From SELP01 sp035969385 (GTDB lineage: Bacteria > Pseudomonadota > Alphaproteobacteria > Rhodobacterales > Rhodobacteraceae): a DNA stretch of 64,000 bases. Position 1 is the stretch's first letter. Every line of letters begins with the position of its first letter. The stretch lies in contig NZ_JAYKKJ010000001.1 of the NCBI RefSeq assembly GCF_035969385.1, positions 372,001 to 436,000 of the forward strand, read 5' to 3'. Under the pieces are notes generated by a model. The model did not search any database. It was not told where the DNA came from and saw only the letters and a program-made list of their open reading frames with translations. The position numbers and the translations under genes are program-made. This document shows, one piece after another, positions 16,874 to 24,978 of this stretch.

Positions 16874-17874
16874 TTCCCGGTCTCCTTCGGATCGTGCAGA
16901 TGGCAGGCGACGCGGTGGTCCGGGTCGACCCAGATATCTTGCGGCAGGCGGGCCTTGCACATGTCGCCCACCAGTTCCTGACAACGGGTGTGAAAGACAC
17001 AGCCCGACGGGCGTTCCAGCGGCGAGGGGATATCGCCCGGAACCGGCACCAGCGGCGCGTCAAGATCGTCAAGCTGGGGCAGGGCGGCGATCAGCCCGCG
17101 GGTGTAGGGGTGTTTGGGGTTTCGGATCACCTCGCGCACCGGGCCTTCCTCGACCACCCGGCCCAGATACATGACGCAGACCTTGTCGGCAGTCTGCGCC
17201 ACGACGCCAAGGTCATGGGTGATAAAGATGATCCCCATGTGAAATTCGTTCACGAGGTCTTTCATCAGGTCGATGACCTGCGCCTGAATGGTCACGTCCA
17301 GCGCGGTCGTCGGTTCGTCGGCGATCAGCAGTTTGGGCTTGGTCGACAGGGCCATGGCGATCATCGCCCGCTGCCGCATCCCGCCCGACAGTTCAAAGGC
17401 AAACTGGTCGATCCGTTTCGCCGGGTCCGAGATCCCGACCCGGTCCAGCATTTCGATGGACAGCGCCTTGGCCTGCGCCTTGGTCATGTCGGAATGCAGC
17501 ATCAACTGTTCGATCATCTGGCTGCCGATGGTGATCGCGGGGGCGAAGCTGGCCATCGGTTCCTGAAAGATCATCGAGATCGCCCCGCCCCGGACGATTT
17601 TCATATCGGCGGGCCGCTTGAGCGACAGAACGTCCACCTCTCCGTGGTCGTCGGTGTGCAGGGTGATCTTGCTGCCCTCGTCATAGACAGCGTTCCGGGC
17701 GTTCAGGTGCATCAGCGCCTTGGCGGTCACCGACTTTCCCGATCCGCTTTCGCCGACCAGCCCCATCACCTCGCCTTTCTTGAGCGAGAAGGACACGTCG
17801 TCCACGGCCTTCACCAGCCCCTCGTCGGTGTGGAACCGCAGCGTCAGGTTCTTTACGTCGATCAGTGAAGTCAT
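16870..17874 (-). CDS. Peptide-type ABC transporter ATP-binding protein (DppD/OppD family)
   Basis: 334 residues. Walker A is MGLVGESGSGKSVTAKALM, the signature ELSGGMRQRAMIAMAL, Walker B LLIADEPTTALDVT, and the Cys-rich importer tail PSGCVFHTRCQELVGDMC. The ATG at 17874 lies in a 4-bp overlap with the upstream permease; an open frame continues upstream without homology. It pairs with the DppF-type subunit as the heterodimeric motor. Confidence 0.92.
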   Translation of the reverse strand: MTSLIDVKNLTLRFHTDEGLVKAVDDVSFSLKKGEVMGLVGESGSGKSVTAKALMHLNARNAVYDEGSKITLHTDDHGEVDVLSLKRPADMKIVRGGAISMIFQEPMASFAPAITIGSQMIEQLMLHSDMTKAQAKALSIEMLDRVGISDPAKRIDQFAFELSGGMRQRAMIAMALSTKPKLLIADEPTTALDVTIQAQVIDLMKDLVNEFHMGIIFITHDLGVVAQTADKVCVMYLGRVVEEGPVREVIRNPKHPYTRGLIAALPQLDDLDAPLVPVPGDIPSPLERPSGCVFHTRCQELVGDMCKARLPQDIWVDPDHRVACHLHDPKETGK

Positions 17875-19037
17875 TTGTGCGTGTCCGAATAGGGGTCTGC
17901 AGCATCCCGAAGCCCGTCGCCCAAGAAGACGAAGGCCATCACGAGGGCGATGAAGAAGATCACCGGGATGAAGTACCATTGATAGTTCAGAAGGACATCG
18001 GCCGAGGTCACGTTCTGCAGCATGACGCCAAGGCTGTTGACCGGGTCCTTCAGCCCCAACCCGATGAAGGACAGCGCCGTTTCGGACAGCACCATATAGG
18101 GGAAGGAAATCACCAGATCGACGATGATGTAGCTGGTGAAGCTGGGCAGAAGGTGTTTGCGGATCACGTGGCCGGGCCGCGCGCCGCACAGTTGCGCGGC
18201 CAGCACATATTCCTGGTTCCGTTCGGTCAGAAGATGGGTCCGCACCCGCCGGGCAAGTGTCGGCCAGCCGATCAGCCCGAGGATCAGGGATATGTAGAAG
18301 AACCGCGCCTCTGCCGTCATTTCAGGAGGCATGAAGGCGGCGACCGCCATGAACAGTGGGATTGCAGGGACGGTTCGGACCGCGTCGGTGATCATTTGTA
18401 TAATACTGTCGATCCAGCCGCCGTAATAACCGGATATGCCGCCGATGATCAGCGCCAGAACGAAGGCGATGAAGACCCCGATGGTCCCCACCTGCATCGA
18501 GGTCCAGATCGCGTGCAGCGTCCGGCTGAAGATGTCCTTGCCGCTGGCATCGGTCCCGAAGATATGGACGAACCCGCCTTCGGACCTTGTGGCGAACAGG
18601 TGCGTGTCCATCGGGATGATCCCGAACAGTTTGTAGTCCCAGCCCTCCTCGAAGAAATAGATGTAGTGGCGCTGTTCGGGGTCGATCTTGGTCACCCAGC
18701 GGAAGTTGGTGGCTATCGACCGTTCTCGCGTGACCCCGTAGACGAAGGGGCGGAATGAACAGCCCGCATCGTCACAGAACTGCGGGATCTGGGGCGCGCC
18801 GTTGGTATAGTCCTTGTTTCGGCCCGCGATGGTCGGATCGTAGGGGGACAGGAAGGGTGCGAAGATCCCGGACAGAAGAAGCGCCACAAGAACCCAGGCC
18901 GCGATCATGGCCGACCGCTGCTTCTTGAAGCGGGCCCAGATCAGCTGTCGCTGGGACGCGGTGAAATAGGCCTCTTTCGCCTTCTGGTCGGCGCCGAATT
19001 GCGGGGTGTCGGTGGTCTGGTCAGTCATTTCGGTCAC
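17871..19037 (-). CDS. Peptide-type ABC transporter permease (DppC/YejE-like) with long periplasmic insert
   Basis: 388 residues. The N-terminal cytoplasmic region and first helix (IAAWVLVALLLSGIFAPFLS) are followed by about 100 residues before the second helix, including C-DDAG-C and IYFFEEGWDYKLFGIIPMD. The transmembrane domain then runs from IFGTDASGKDIFSRTLHAIW, with the EAA loop near LCGARPGHVIRKHLLPS. The long insert recalls YejE-type rather than plain DppC permeases. The start at 19037 overlaps the partner stop by 4 bp; an in-frame ATG at 19028 is possible. Confidence 0.9.
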   Translation of the reverse strand: MTEMTDQTTDTPQFGADQKAKEAYFTASQRQLIWARFKKQRSAMIAAWVLVALLLSGIFAPFLSPYDPTIAGRNKDYTNGAPQIPQFCDDAGCSFRPFVYGVTRERSIATNFRWVTKIDPEQRHYIYFFEEGWDYKLFGIIPMDTHLFATRSEGGFVHIFGTDASGKDIFSRTLHAIWTSMQVGTIGVFIAFVLALIIGGISGYYGGWIDSIIQMITDAVRTVPAIPLFMAVAAFMPPEMTAEARFFYISLILGLIGWPTLARRVRTHLLTERNQEYVLAAQLCGARPGHVIRKHLLPSFTSYIIVDLVISFPYMVLSETALSFIGLGLKDPVNSLGVMLQNVTSADVLLNYQWYFIPVIFFIALVMAFVFLGDGLRDAADPYSDTHK

Positions 19038-20038
19038 CGCATGATGGACTTGCGGACGCGCGGATCAAGCACGGCCAGCAGAACGTCGGTCAGGAAGTTC
19101 AGCGTCACGATGGACGCGGTGAGAAGAAAGATGATCGCTCCGGCAAGCTGCTGATCGTTGGACCGCGCCAGCGCCTCGATCAGTAGCGCGCCTGCATCGG
19201 TCAGCACGAGGATCAGCGCCACGATGGGCAGTTCGTTGAAGATACGGTTCAGGTCAAAGCCAAGGCTGTTGACGATCGGCCCCAGCGCGTGCCGGGCCGG
19301 GTAACGCCACAGCAGTTTGCGGCCATGGACCCCACGCGCGGCGGCGGCGGTCACGTAGAGTTTGCCCACCTCGTCGGACATCAGGGCGCGGACGGTTTGC
19401 AGGGCAAAGGCGGTGGCCGACCAGCCAAGGATGAAGATCGGCAGCCACGCGTGTTTCATCAGGTCGACGAACTTGTCCCAGCCCCAGGGCGCGTCGCGGA
19501 ATTCGTTTGAGAAAAGACCAGTCAGCGTTTCCCCGAACCAGACGGTCGACACGAGCATGATCACCAGCGCCAGAAGGAAGTTCGGCATGGCAAGGCCGAG
19601 GTAGCTGACGATCCGCAGGGTGTTGTTGAGGTAGGGGTTGTTGGTCGCCGCCGAGATCATGCCGACCGGAATCGCGATGGCATAGGCCAGCACGAGAGAG
19701 GCAAGGCAGATCGACAGTGACAGCCAGAATTTCGTGCCCAGAAGCTGGGCGATGTTGACCCGCAAGATACAGCTGTCGCCGAATTCGCCCTGGAAGGCGC
19801 CAACGATCCAGCTGACCCAACGTTCCATGAAGGGTCGATCCAACCCAAGCCGCTGGCGTTCCACCTCGATATCCTCGACCGAGATGCCGGACCCTTGGGT
19901 GTTCTTGAAGGCGAGGTAGCGTTCGGCGCAGTCGCCGGGCACCAGCTCCATCAGGGTGAAGACGACAAGCGACACGATGATCAGCGTGATCATCGCCATG
20001 CTGGCGCGTGTCGCCACGAATTTTCCGAATTGAAGCAT
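19034..20038 (-). CDS. Peptide-type ABC transporter permease (DppB family)
   Basis: 334 residues with the DppB features: first helix SMAMITLIIVSLVVFTLMEL, LGLDRPFMERWVSW, and the binding-protein-dependent loop around AAARGVHGRKLLWRYPARHA. Six helices are expected. The ATG at 20038 starts MLQFGKFVATRAS. It lies 102 bp after the binding-protein gene and overlaps the second permease by 4 bp. Confidence 0.92.
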   Translation of the reverse strand: MLQFGKFVATRASMAMITLIIVSLVVFTLMELVPGDCAERYLAFKNTQGSGISVEDIEVERQRLGLDRPFMERWVSWIVGAFQGEFGDSCILRVNIAQLLGTKFWLSLSICLASLVLAYAIAIPVGMISAATNNPYLNNTLRIVSYLGLAMPNFLLALVIMLVSTVWFGETLTGLFSNEFRDAPWGWDKFVDLMKHAWLPIFILGWSATAFALQTVRALMSDEVGKLYVTAAAARGVHGRKLLWRYPARHALGPIVNSLGFDLNRIFNELPIVALILVLTDAGALLIEALARSNDQQLAGAIIFLLTASIVTLNFLTDVLLAVLDPRVRKSIMR

Positions 20039-20140
20039 CTGCGCGCCCCGTGTCCCCTGTCGGTTTGGCCGGTTTCGGCCTTGGTGGCGGCGGGCGAAAC
20101 AGGTCGCCCGCCGCGGGTTCAAGTTGACAAGGCCGGGGCC

Positions 20141-22180
20141 TTATTCGTCAAGCCACCACTGGGTCGCCCGATAGGGGTAGGTCCGGTAGTACTCGTAGGA
20201 GTGGGTCTTGAAGTCTGCAAAGTTCTGCAGGCTGTTGTGGTGATACATCGGGGCCGGTGCCTGCACCGTGCCGATGAACAACAGGTTCTCGACCATGTTC
20301 TTGACGAGGTTCTGACCAAGCGCTTCGAATTCGGCGCTGCCCTGAGCGGCGGACTGGAACGCGTTGATGTCGGCCATCAGCTGCTTGACGTATTCCGGCG
20401 GTTCCACGCCAGACGCACCACCGCTGTCGACCCATTCGGCCCAGAGCATCCCGTTGCGGACGCCAAAGTAGTTTTCGAACGGCGGCACCCACAGTTCGTT
20501 GTTGCCCAAAACGATGGCCAGCGGCTGCGACTTGCGCCACATCACCACGTCAAGCTGGTTGGACGATTGTGCCGACCGGTATTCGTCCGGGGTCACTTCC
20601 TTCACGACCGATTGGATGCCGACATCGGCCCAGTATTGGGCGACCAGTTCAACGGTCTGGCCCGCGATACCTTGGGTCGAGAAGTTCATGTTCAGAACCA
20701 GCTTCTCGCCATTGGGCATTTCGCGGAACCCGTCGCCGTCGGTATCGACCATGCCCATGTCATCAAGCAGGGCATTGGCTGCGGCGGGATCGTATTCCGC
20801 CTTGTAGGACAGCCATGCCTCGTCGATGAAGGCGGGCAGCGGCGAGAAGCCGACATATTGCTGCGGGGTGCCAAGGCCGAAAAAGCCGACCTCGTTCAAC
20901 TCGTCACGGTTGATCGCGACAGACATCGCTTCGCGGAACCGCAGGTCACCAAAGGTTTCCCGGCGGGCCGGATCGTCATGGGTGACGTTGAACCCGAAGG
21001 CGCCGATGGTGATTTCAGGACGCAGGTCGATGGTGTAGTTGCCGGATTCCTGATTTTCCAGAAGGATCGGGGCCGAGGCAAGCTGTAGCGACTGGGCCTT
21101 ATAGTCCACTTCGCCGTTGACCAGCTTCAGGATACGGACCTCGTTGTCGTTGATGTAAACTTCGTCCTGTTCCGAGATGTAGGGAAGCTGCTGACCGGTC
21201 GGGTCAACTTGGAAGAAGTAGGGGTTGGCGACAAGGTGACGGCCTTCGGTGGTGTCCGTCACGTAGATGTGGCTTTCCAGCGTCGGAAGGGTTGCCTTGG
21301 GCAGGCTGTCGGCAATGTCGGGATGCGACAGCATCGGGGTTGGCGTGTCGGTCCAGTCCGAGTTGCCCCAGTAGGCCTTGATGGCGTCATAGCCATTTTC
21401 GAACCCGAGGCTTTGGGCATAGGCGTCCGCGTCCGGGTTGATGTCGGGGTGGAACTGGCCAAGGAAGTGCCGCGGCTGGAACCCTTGCCCGAAGTGCGTG
21501 GCGAAGTGGGCCAGAAGGCCGGGCTTCGGCGCGGGCAGGTTGAAGACCACCGTGGTTTCATCCGGCGTATCGACGGTCATCCGTTCGCCCGCGACGGTGA
21601 CATAGTCCTTCCAGGTTTCGAAGATGTTCGAATCCATGTGCAGGTTGTCGTACCAGAACTTCACGTCTGCGCTGGTGAAGGGGGCGCCGTCCGACCATTT
21701 GTGGCCTTCGCGCAGGTGGAACGTCAGCTGGGTGAAGTCGTCGTTCCATTCCCAGGATTCCGCCACGTTCGGCACGATGGTCTGAAGGTCGTCGGAATAG
21801 CGCACAAGGTTCACGTGCCGAACCGACAGGAAGTCCGAGGTGCCTGCTTCGGTCGCGTTTGACAGAACGTCAAGCGTCCCGCCGTAGCGGCCGACACTGG
21901 CATAGGGAACCATGACAAGCGGGTTCGACGGCAAGCGGTCTTCCACAGCGGGCAGGTCGCCGTTGCCCTGAATGCGGGCGTTCAGGGCCGCCGCGTCCGG
22001 GTTGGCCGAGAATTCCATGTCGCAGCCTGCAGCCGCTTCGAATTCGTCAAGGTTATACTGCTGCGGGAATGCGCCCTCGGCGACCCCCTGCATATCGGCG
22101 AGAGTGATCGCCGGGCAATTGGCGTAGGCGGCGGCTGGTATCAGCAGCGTGGCTACGCCCGAAAGCAAATATTTCTTCAT
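20141..22180 (-). CDS. Extracellular solute-binding protein, family 5 (peptide/organo-ester importer)
   Basis: 679 residues, longer than the roughly 530 of typical DppA/OppA. A signal peptide MKKYLLSGVATLLIPAAAYA is followed by the SBP_bac_5 fold (ESWEWNDDFTQLTFHLREG, FTSADVKFWYDNL, REAMSVAINRDELNEVGF). AGGAGAG precedes the ATG at 22180. The ligand cannot be read from the sequence. Being next to a phosphonate-ester-hydrolase-like gene and the 2-aminoethylphosphonate operon suggests an organophosphonate or phosphodiester, but a peptide remains possible. Three 11-bp direct repeats lie about 105-135 bp upstream of the start. Confidence 0.88.
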   Translation of the reverse strand: MKKYLLSGVATLLIPAAAYANCPAITLADMQGVAEGAFPQQYNLDEFEAAAGCDMEFSANPDAAALNARIQGNGDLPAVEDRLPSNPLVMVPYASVGRYGGTLDVLSNATEAGTSDFLSVRHVNLVRYSDDLQTIVPNVAESWEWNDDFTQLTFHLREGHKWSDGAPFTSADVKFWYDNLHMDSNIFETWKDYVTVAGERMTVDTPDETTVVFNLPAPKPGLLAHFATHFGQGFQPRHFLGQFHPDINPDADAYAQSLGFENGYDAIKAYWGNSDWTDTPTPMLSHPDIADSLPKATLPTLESHIYVTDTTEGRHLVANPYFFQVDPTGQQLPYISEQDEVYINDNEVRILKLVNGEVDYKAQSLQLASAPILLENQESGNYTIDLRPEITIGAFGFNVTHDDPARRETFGDLRFREAMSVAINRDELNEVGFFGLGTPQQYVGFSPLPAFIDEAWLSYKAEYDPAAANALLDDMGMVDTDGDGFREMPNGEKLVLNMNFSTQGIAGQTVELVAQYWADVGIQSVVKEVTPDEYRSAQSSNQLDVVMWRKSQPLAIVLGNNELWVPPFENYFGVRNGMLWAEWVDSGGASGVEPPEYVKQLMADINAFQSAAQGSAEFEALGQNLVKNMVENLLFIGTVQAPAPMYHHNSLQNFADFKTHSYEYYRTYPYRATQWWLDE

Positions 22181-22285
22181 GTTCTCTCCTGTTGTCAGAC
22201 AAGGTTTTCGTGCGGGTCTGTTGTTTTCTTTGCGACCCACCCTTTGCCGAGCATGGGAATGCTAGAGCGGCGGGGTGGTTTGCGA

Positions 22286-22316
22286 TAGGTCCAATTAGGG
22301 TCCAGTTTCGATCCAG
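22286..22316 (-). promoter_or_regulatory. Three tandem 11-bp direct repeats, MocR/TauR-like operator
   Basis: Read on the minus strand from 22316: CTGGATCGAAA, CTGGACCCTAA, TTGGACCTA. The three units follow head to tail with an 11-bp period, one helical turn. Direct repeats of CTGGACYTAA type are the known binding sites of TauR and other MocR (GntR with aminotransferase domain) regulators in Rhodobacter. The site lies upstream of the solute-binding-protein gene. No MocR gene is in the window. Confidence 0.6.
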
Positions 22317-22473
22317 TTGGCCTGATCTTTTGACCGGCGCGCCAAGGTTTTGGTTCGTTGTTTTCCCCCTTCGTTTCGAACCACCTGATCAGGGCCGTGA
22401 TGGCCGACGGTGGCTGGTCTGCCCGGATTGTGAAACAGAAGTATGACGCCCGGGCCGCGCCATGACCGGAAAG

Positions 22474-22489
22474 CCCCGCGATCGCGGGG
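22474..22489 (-). terminator. Perfect palindrome after the sulfatase-family gene
   Basis: CCCCGCGATCGCGGGG, a perfect 16-bp palindrome 7 nt past the stop codon at 22497. On the minus strand it is followed by CTTTCC, a weak U-run. A terminator for the leftward sulfatase-family gene is the simplest reading. Confidence 0.5.
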
Positions 22490-22496
22490 TGTCTAC

Positions 22497-24011
22497 CTAG
22501 GGCCCAGATCGGCGTCGGGCGCCGTCTGGCGTTATCATTGTCTGGCTGAACCTTCCTTGCGCATGGGTCATCCGGTGGTCGATCAGCTTGCGGGATAGGT
22601 CCAGCAGGATCGGCGCGGCATCCGGATCATTGGCGATGTTCCGGGCCTCGCCCGCCTCTGCATGGTCAAACAGGATCTGCGGCAGGCCGCCATTGAAATG
22701 CACAAGCGTGAACCGTTCGCCGCGCAGCACTGACAAGTTGCAGCGGTCGCTGTCCAGCCCCAGATCGGCCTGCCAGCGGGTCGGGCTGATCGGATCGCCG
22801 AAATCCAGCTCGGAATAGCTGTGGCTGCGCCAATCGGCGGGCTGTGCGCCCTCCAGAAACGGCCGCAGGCTGCGCCCGTCCATCGTGTCGGGGATATCGA
22901 GCCCCAGAAGGTCAAGGATCGTCGGGGTGACGTCAACGCTTTCCGTCGGGGCCGTCACGACCGTTCCGCCGCTGTTCCGATGGTCTGGGTCGCAGATGAT
23001 CAGCGGCACGTGATAGGCGCTGTCGTAATAGCTCATCTTGCCCCAGCCGTGGTGGTCGCCCAGCAATTCACCGTGGTCTGCGGTCACAACCAGAAGCGTG
23101 TCGTCCCACTGTCCGCTGTCCTTCAGAAAGGCGACGATGCGGCCAAGGTGGTGGTCCACTTCGGTCGCCAGCCCAAGGTAGATCGACCGCAGCATCGCGG
23201 CAGTCTCTTCTGTTTCGGGCAGATCGGGAAAGCCTTCGACGTTCGACGCCAAGCTCTTTGCCGTCAGCGCCGAGGCGTTGAACGGATGCGCCGCCGCCTC
23301 GGTCCGTTTTTCGCGTGGCTGCGTAGGGCGCGGCAGCGCGGCAGGGTCATACATCCGGTTATAGGGCGCGGGCGCAACAAGTGGCGGATGCGGCCGGATA
23401 TAGGTCAGATGCGCGAACCAGCCTTTCGGTCTTGCCCGCAGATCGTCGATCAACCGGTTGGTCAGAAAGGCGGTGTCGCTGTCGTCCGCGCTGTAGATCG
23501 CCGGATCGTCCGGGCGGTCGCCCTTGGGGCGGAAGATATCCGGGTAGGGCGGCACATCGTAGCCCTTAGCCAACAGGTCGGCGCGCCAGGGCCAGCTTTC
23601 CTCCAGCCGCATTTCCACGGCCTCGACGAACCCCGGCATGACCTGCTCGTAGGACGTAAGCACGGGATCACCTGCCGCGTGCACACGCGGGTCCGCCGCG
23701 CTGTCGGTATAGCCATAAAGCAGCGGCAACCAGCCACCCTTGCGGACCTCGGTCGCGATATTCGGCGTGTCATGGGGCAGGGGGGTGCCGTTGCGCACCG
23801 CCCGGTGGTTCATGGCGTATTGTCCGGTCAGGATCGACGCCCGAGACGGGCCGCAGGGGTTTGTAACCGAATAGTGCCGGCGAAACGAAACCCCTTCCGC
23901 CATCAGGCCATTCAGGGTGGGCAGGTCAACGTGACCGGCCAACGCGCCGTGCAGACAATCCGCACGCAGCTGGTCGATGATGACGAACAGGACGTTTCGA
24001 CGGTGGTCCAC
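22497..24011 (-). CDS. Phosphonate monoester hydrolase / arylsulfatase family enzyme (formylglycine type)
   Basis: 504 residues. The N-terminal metal site is NVLFVIIDQLRADC (Asp 13). The C-x-P-S-R motif NPCGPSRASILTGQ places the Cys to be converted to formylglycine at 53. Further metal and substrate motifs are YIRPHPPLVAPAPYNRMY, VTADHGELLGDHH, and the end HAQGRFSQTMITPDG. Length, MNHRAVRN after the motif and the C-terminal pattern fit the Rhizobium/Burkholderia phosphonate monoester hydrolases better than classical arylsulfatases; members act on phosphonate monoesters, phosphodiesters and sulfates. The GTG at 24011 is preferred: AGAGGG lies 5 nt upstream. No maturase gene is nearby. Confidence 0.8.
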   Translation of the reverse strand: MDHRRNVLFVIIDQLRADCLHGALAGHVDLPTLNGLMAEGVSFRRHYSVTNPCGPSRASILTGQYAMNHRAVRNGTPLPHDTPNIATEVRKGGWLPLLYGYTDSAADPRVHAAGDPVLTSYEQVMPGFVEAVEMRLEESWPWRADLLAKGYDVPPYPDIFRPKGDRPDDPAIYSADDSDTAFLTNRLIDDLRARPKGWFAHLTYIRPHPPLVAPAPYNRMYDPAALPRPTQPREKRTEAAAHPFNASALTAKSLASNVEGFPDLPETEETAAMLRSIYLGLATEVDHHLGRIVAFLKDSGQWDDTLLVVTADHGELLGDHHGWGKMSYYDSAYHVPLIICDPDHRNSGGTVVTAPTESVDVTPTILDLLGLDIPDTMDGRSLRPFLEGAQPADWRSHSYSELDFGDPISPTRWQADLGLDSDRCNLSVLRGERFTLVHFNGGLPQILFDHAEAGEARNIANDPDAAPILLDLSRKLIDHRMTHAQGRFSQTMITPDGARRRSGP

Positions 24012-24078
24012 GTCAGCCCTCTTTAGGTGTCTTCGAATCGAAGCAAATACGCTCTGCCGAGTCGGATCAAGAAAAACG

Positions 24079-24095
24079 TGGATATTTGTGGGAAT
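24079..24095 (+). promoter_or_regulatory. Operator-like motif in the hydrolase/IMPase divergent region
   Basis: TGGATATTTGTGGGAAT, matching 15 of 17 bases with 32052-32068 in front of the DeoR gene. A related copy in inverse orientation, TATTTGTGGAATTC on the minus strand, lies at 24156-24170, inside the first codons of the longest IMPase frame. A shared DeoR-type operator is inferred. Confidence 0.5.
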
Positions 24096-24126
24096 ATATG
24101 CGCAAATAGCGGTGACATGATCAAAT

Positions 24127-24978
24127 ATGGGTGTGGAAGTGCCCGAATTTTCCTCGAATTCCACAAATAGCCGCCAAAACGCGGCGCATTTCAGGTCTGG
24201 CGAAGTGGCCGAGGCGATACGGATTCGTGACCGCGCGATTGAATTCCTGCGCTCTGCGGCCCCTGTGGCGCTGGACCATTTCCGCGCGCCGCTGGACGTC
24301 GATCACAAGGCCGACCAAAGCCCAGTAACGCGGGCCGACCGGGCGACGGAACAAGCCATCCGGGCAAGGATCGCTGCCGAGTTTCCGGATGACGGCATAT
24401 TCGGCGAGGAGTTCGGAAGGGCAGAGGGCGAAAGCGCCGCGTTGTGGATTATCGATCCAATCGACGGCACCCGCAGTTTCATTTCAGGGCACCCGCTGTT
24501 TGGAATGCTTTTGGCCCGCATGGTGGCCGGGGTCGTGCAGGCCTCTGCCGTGGCCCTGCCGGCGGTGAATGAATTCTACGCGGCGGCGCGTGGTGGTGGG
24601 GCGGTCCTGAACGGCCAGCCAATCGCCGTTTCCGGTTGCACCGATCCGTTGGCGGCAACGATCTATGTCAACGAAGGTGAACGGCTGTGGCGGACCGAAC
24701 CGGAGCTTCTTTCGAGGGTGATGCAACTTGGCCAGAACCGCCGATTTTCCTATGACTGCGCACCCTATGGCCTGCTGGCGTCAGGGCATGTCGATGTGGT
24801 CGTCGATTGCGGGCTGGAACCCTATGATTACCTGCCGGTGTCGCTTCTGGTTGAAGAGGCGGGCGGGATCATCACAGACTGGCAGGGGCAGCCCTTGACG
24901 CTCGAGTCGGACGGGCGGGTGGTCGCGGCGGCAACGCCCGCGCTTCATGCCGCGCTTTTGCAGCAGGTGTTCAGCTAG
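24127..24978 (+). CDS. Inositol monophosphatase family phosphatase (HisN-like)
   Basis: Up to 283 residues. The Mg-binding motifs of the family are all present: GIFGEEFG, WIIDPIDGTRSFISGHP, and near the end GLEPYDYLPVSLLVEEAGG. Proteins of this type dephosphorylate myo-inositol phosphate, histidinol phosphate or related polyol phosphates. The longest frame starts at ATG 24127 without a clear ribosome-binding site; a GTG at 24205 would give about 257 residues, closer to the family norm, and leave the 24156-24170 operator-like copy outside the gene. It is divergent from the sulfatase-family gene, and its last 8 bp overlap the LysR gene. Substrate unknown. Confidence 0.82.
   Translation: MGVEVPEFSSNSTNSRQNAAHFRSGEVAEAIRIRDRAIEFLRSAAPVALDHFRAPLDVDHKADQSPVTRADRATEQAIRARIAAEFPDDGIFGEEFGRAEGESAALWIIDPIDGTRSFISGHPLFGMLLARMVAGVVQASAVALPAVNEFYAAARGGGAVLNGQPIAVSGCTDPLAATIYVNEGERLWRTEPELLSRVMQLGQNRRFSYDCAPYGLLASGHVDVVVDCGLEPYDYLPVSLLVEEAGGIITDWQGQPLTLESDGRVVAAATPALHAALLQQVFS

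Larger units (their letters stand above)
22181..22496. other. Intergenic region between binding-protein gene and sulfatase-family gene
   Basis: 316 bp without a convincing gene. The right end holds a perfect palindrome just past the sulfatase-family stop codon. The left part should carry the promoter of the leftward ABC operon; triple 11-bp repeats lie at 22286-22316. No other gene or RNA could be supported. Confidence 0.6.

Noticed and set aside
17875..18189. N-terminal extension of the DppD-type ATPase
   Set aside because: The extra 105 residues lie antisense-free but out of frame over the permease gene and have no homology; the ATG at 17874 with 4-bp overlap fits the operon.
15869..22180. 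Naming the importer a dipeptide transporter (dppABCDF)
   Set aside because: The binding protein is much longer than DppA, the second permease has a long insert, and context points to organophosphorus compounds; only the family can be stated.
22181..22496. Possible mobile-element footprint beside the importer
   Set aside because: No terminal inverted repeats, transposase fragment or target duplication was found; the repeats present look like an operator and a terminator.
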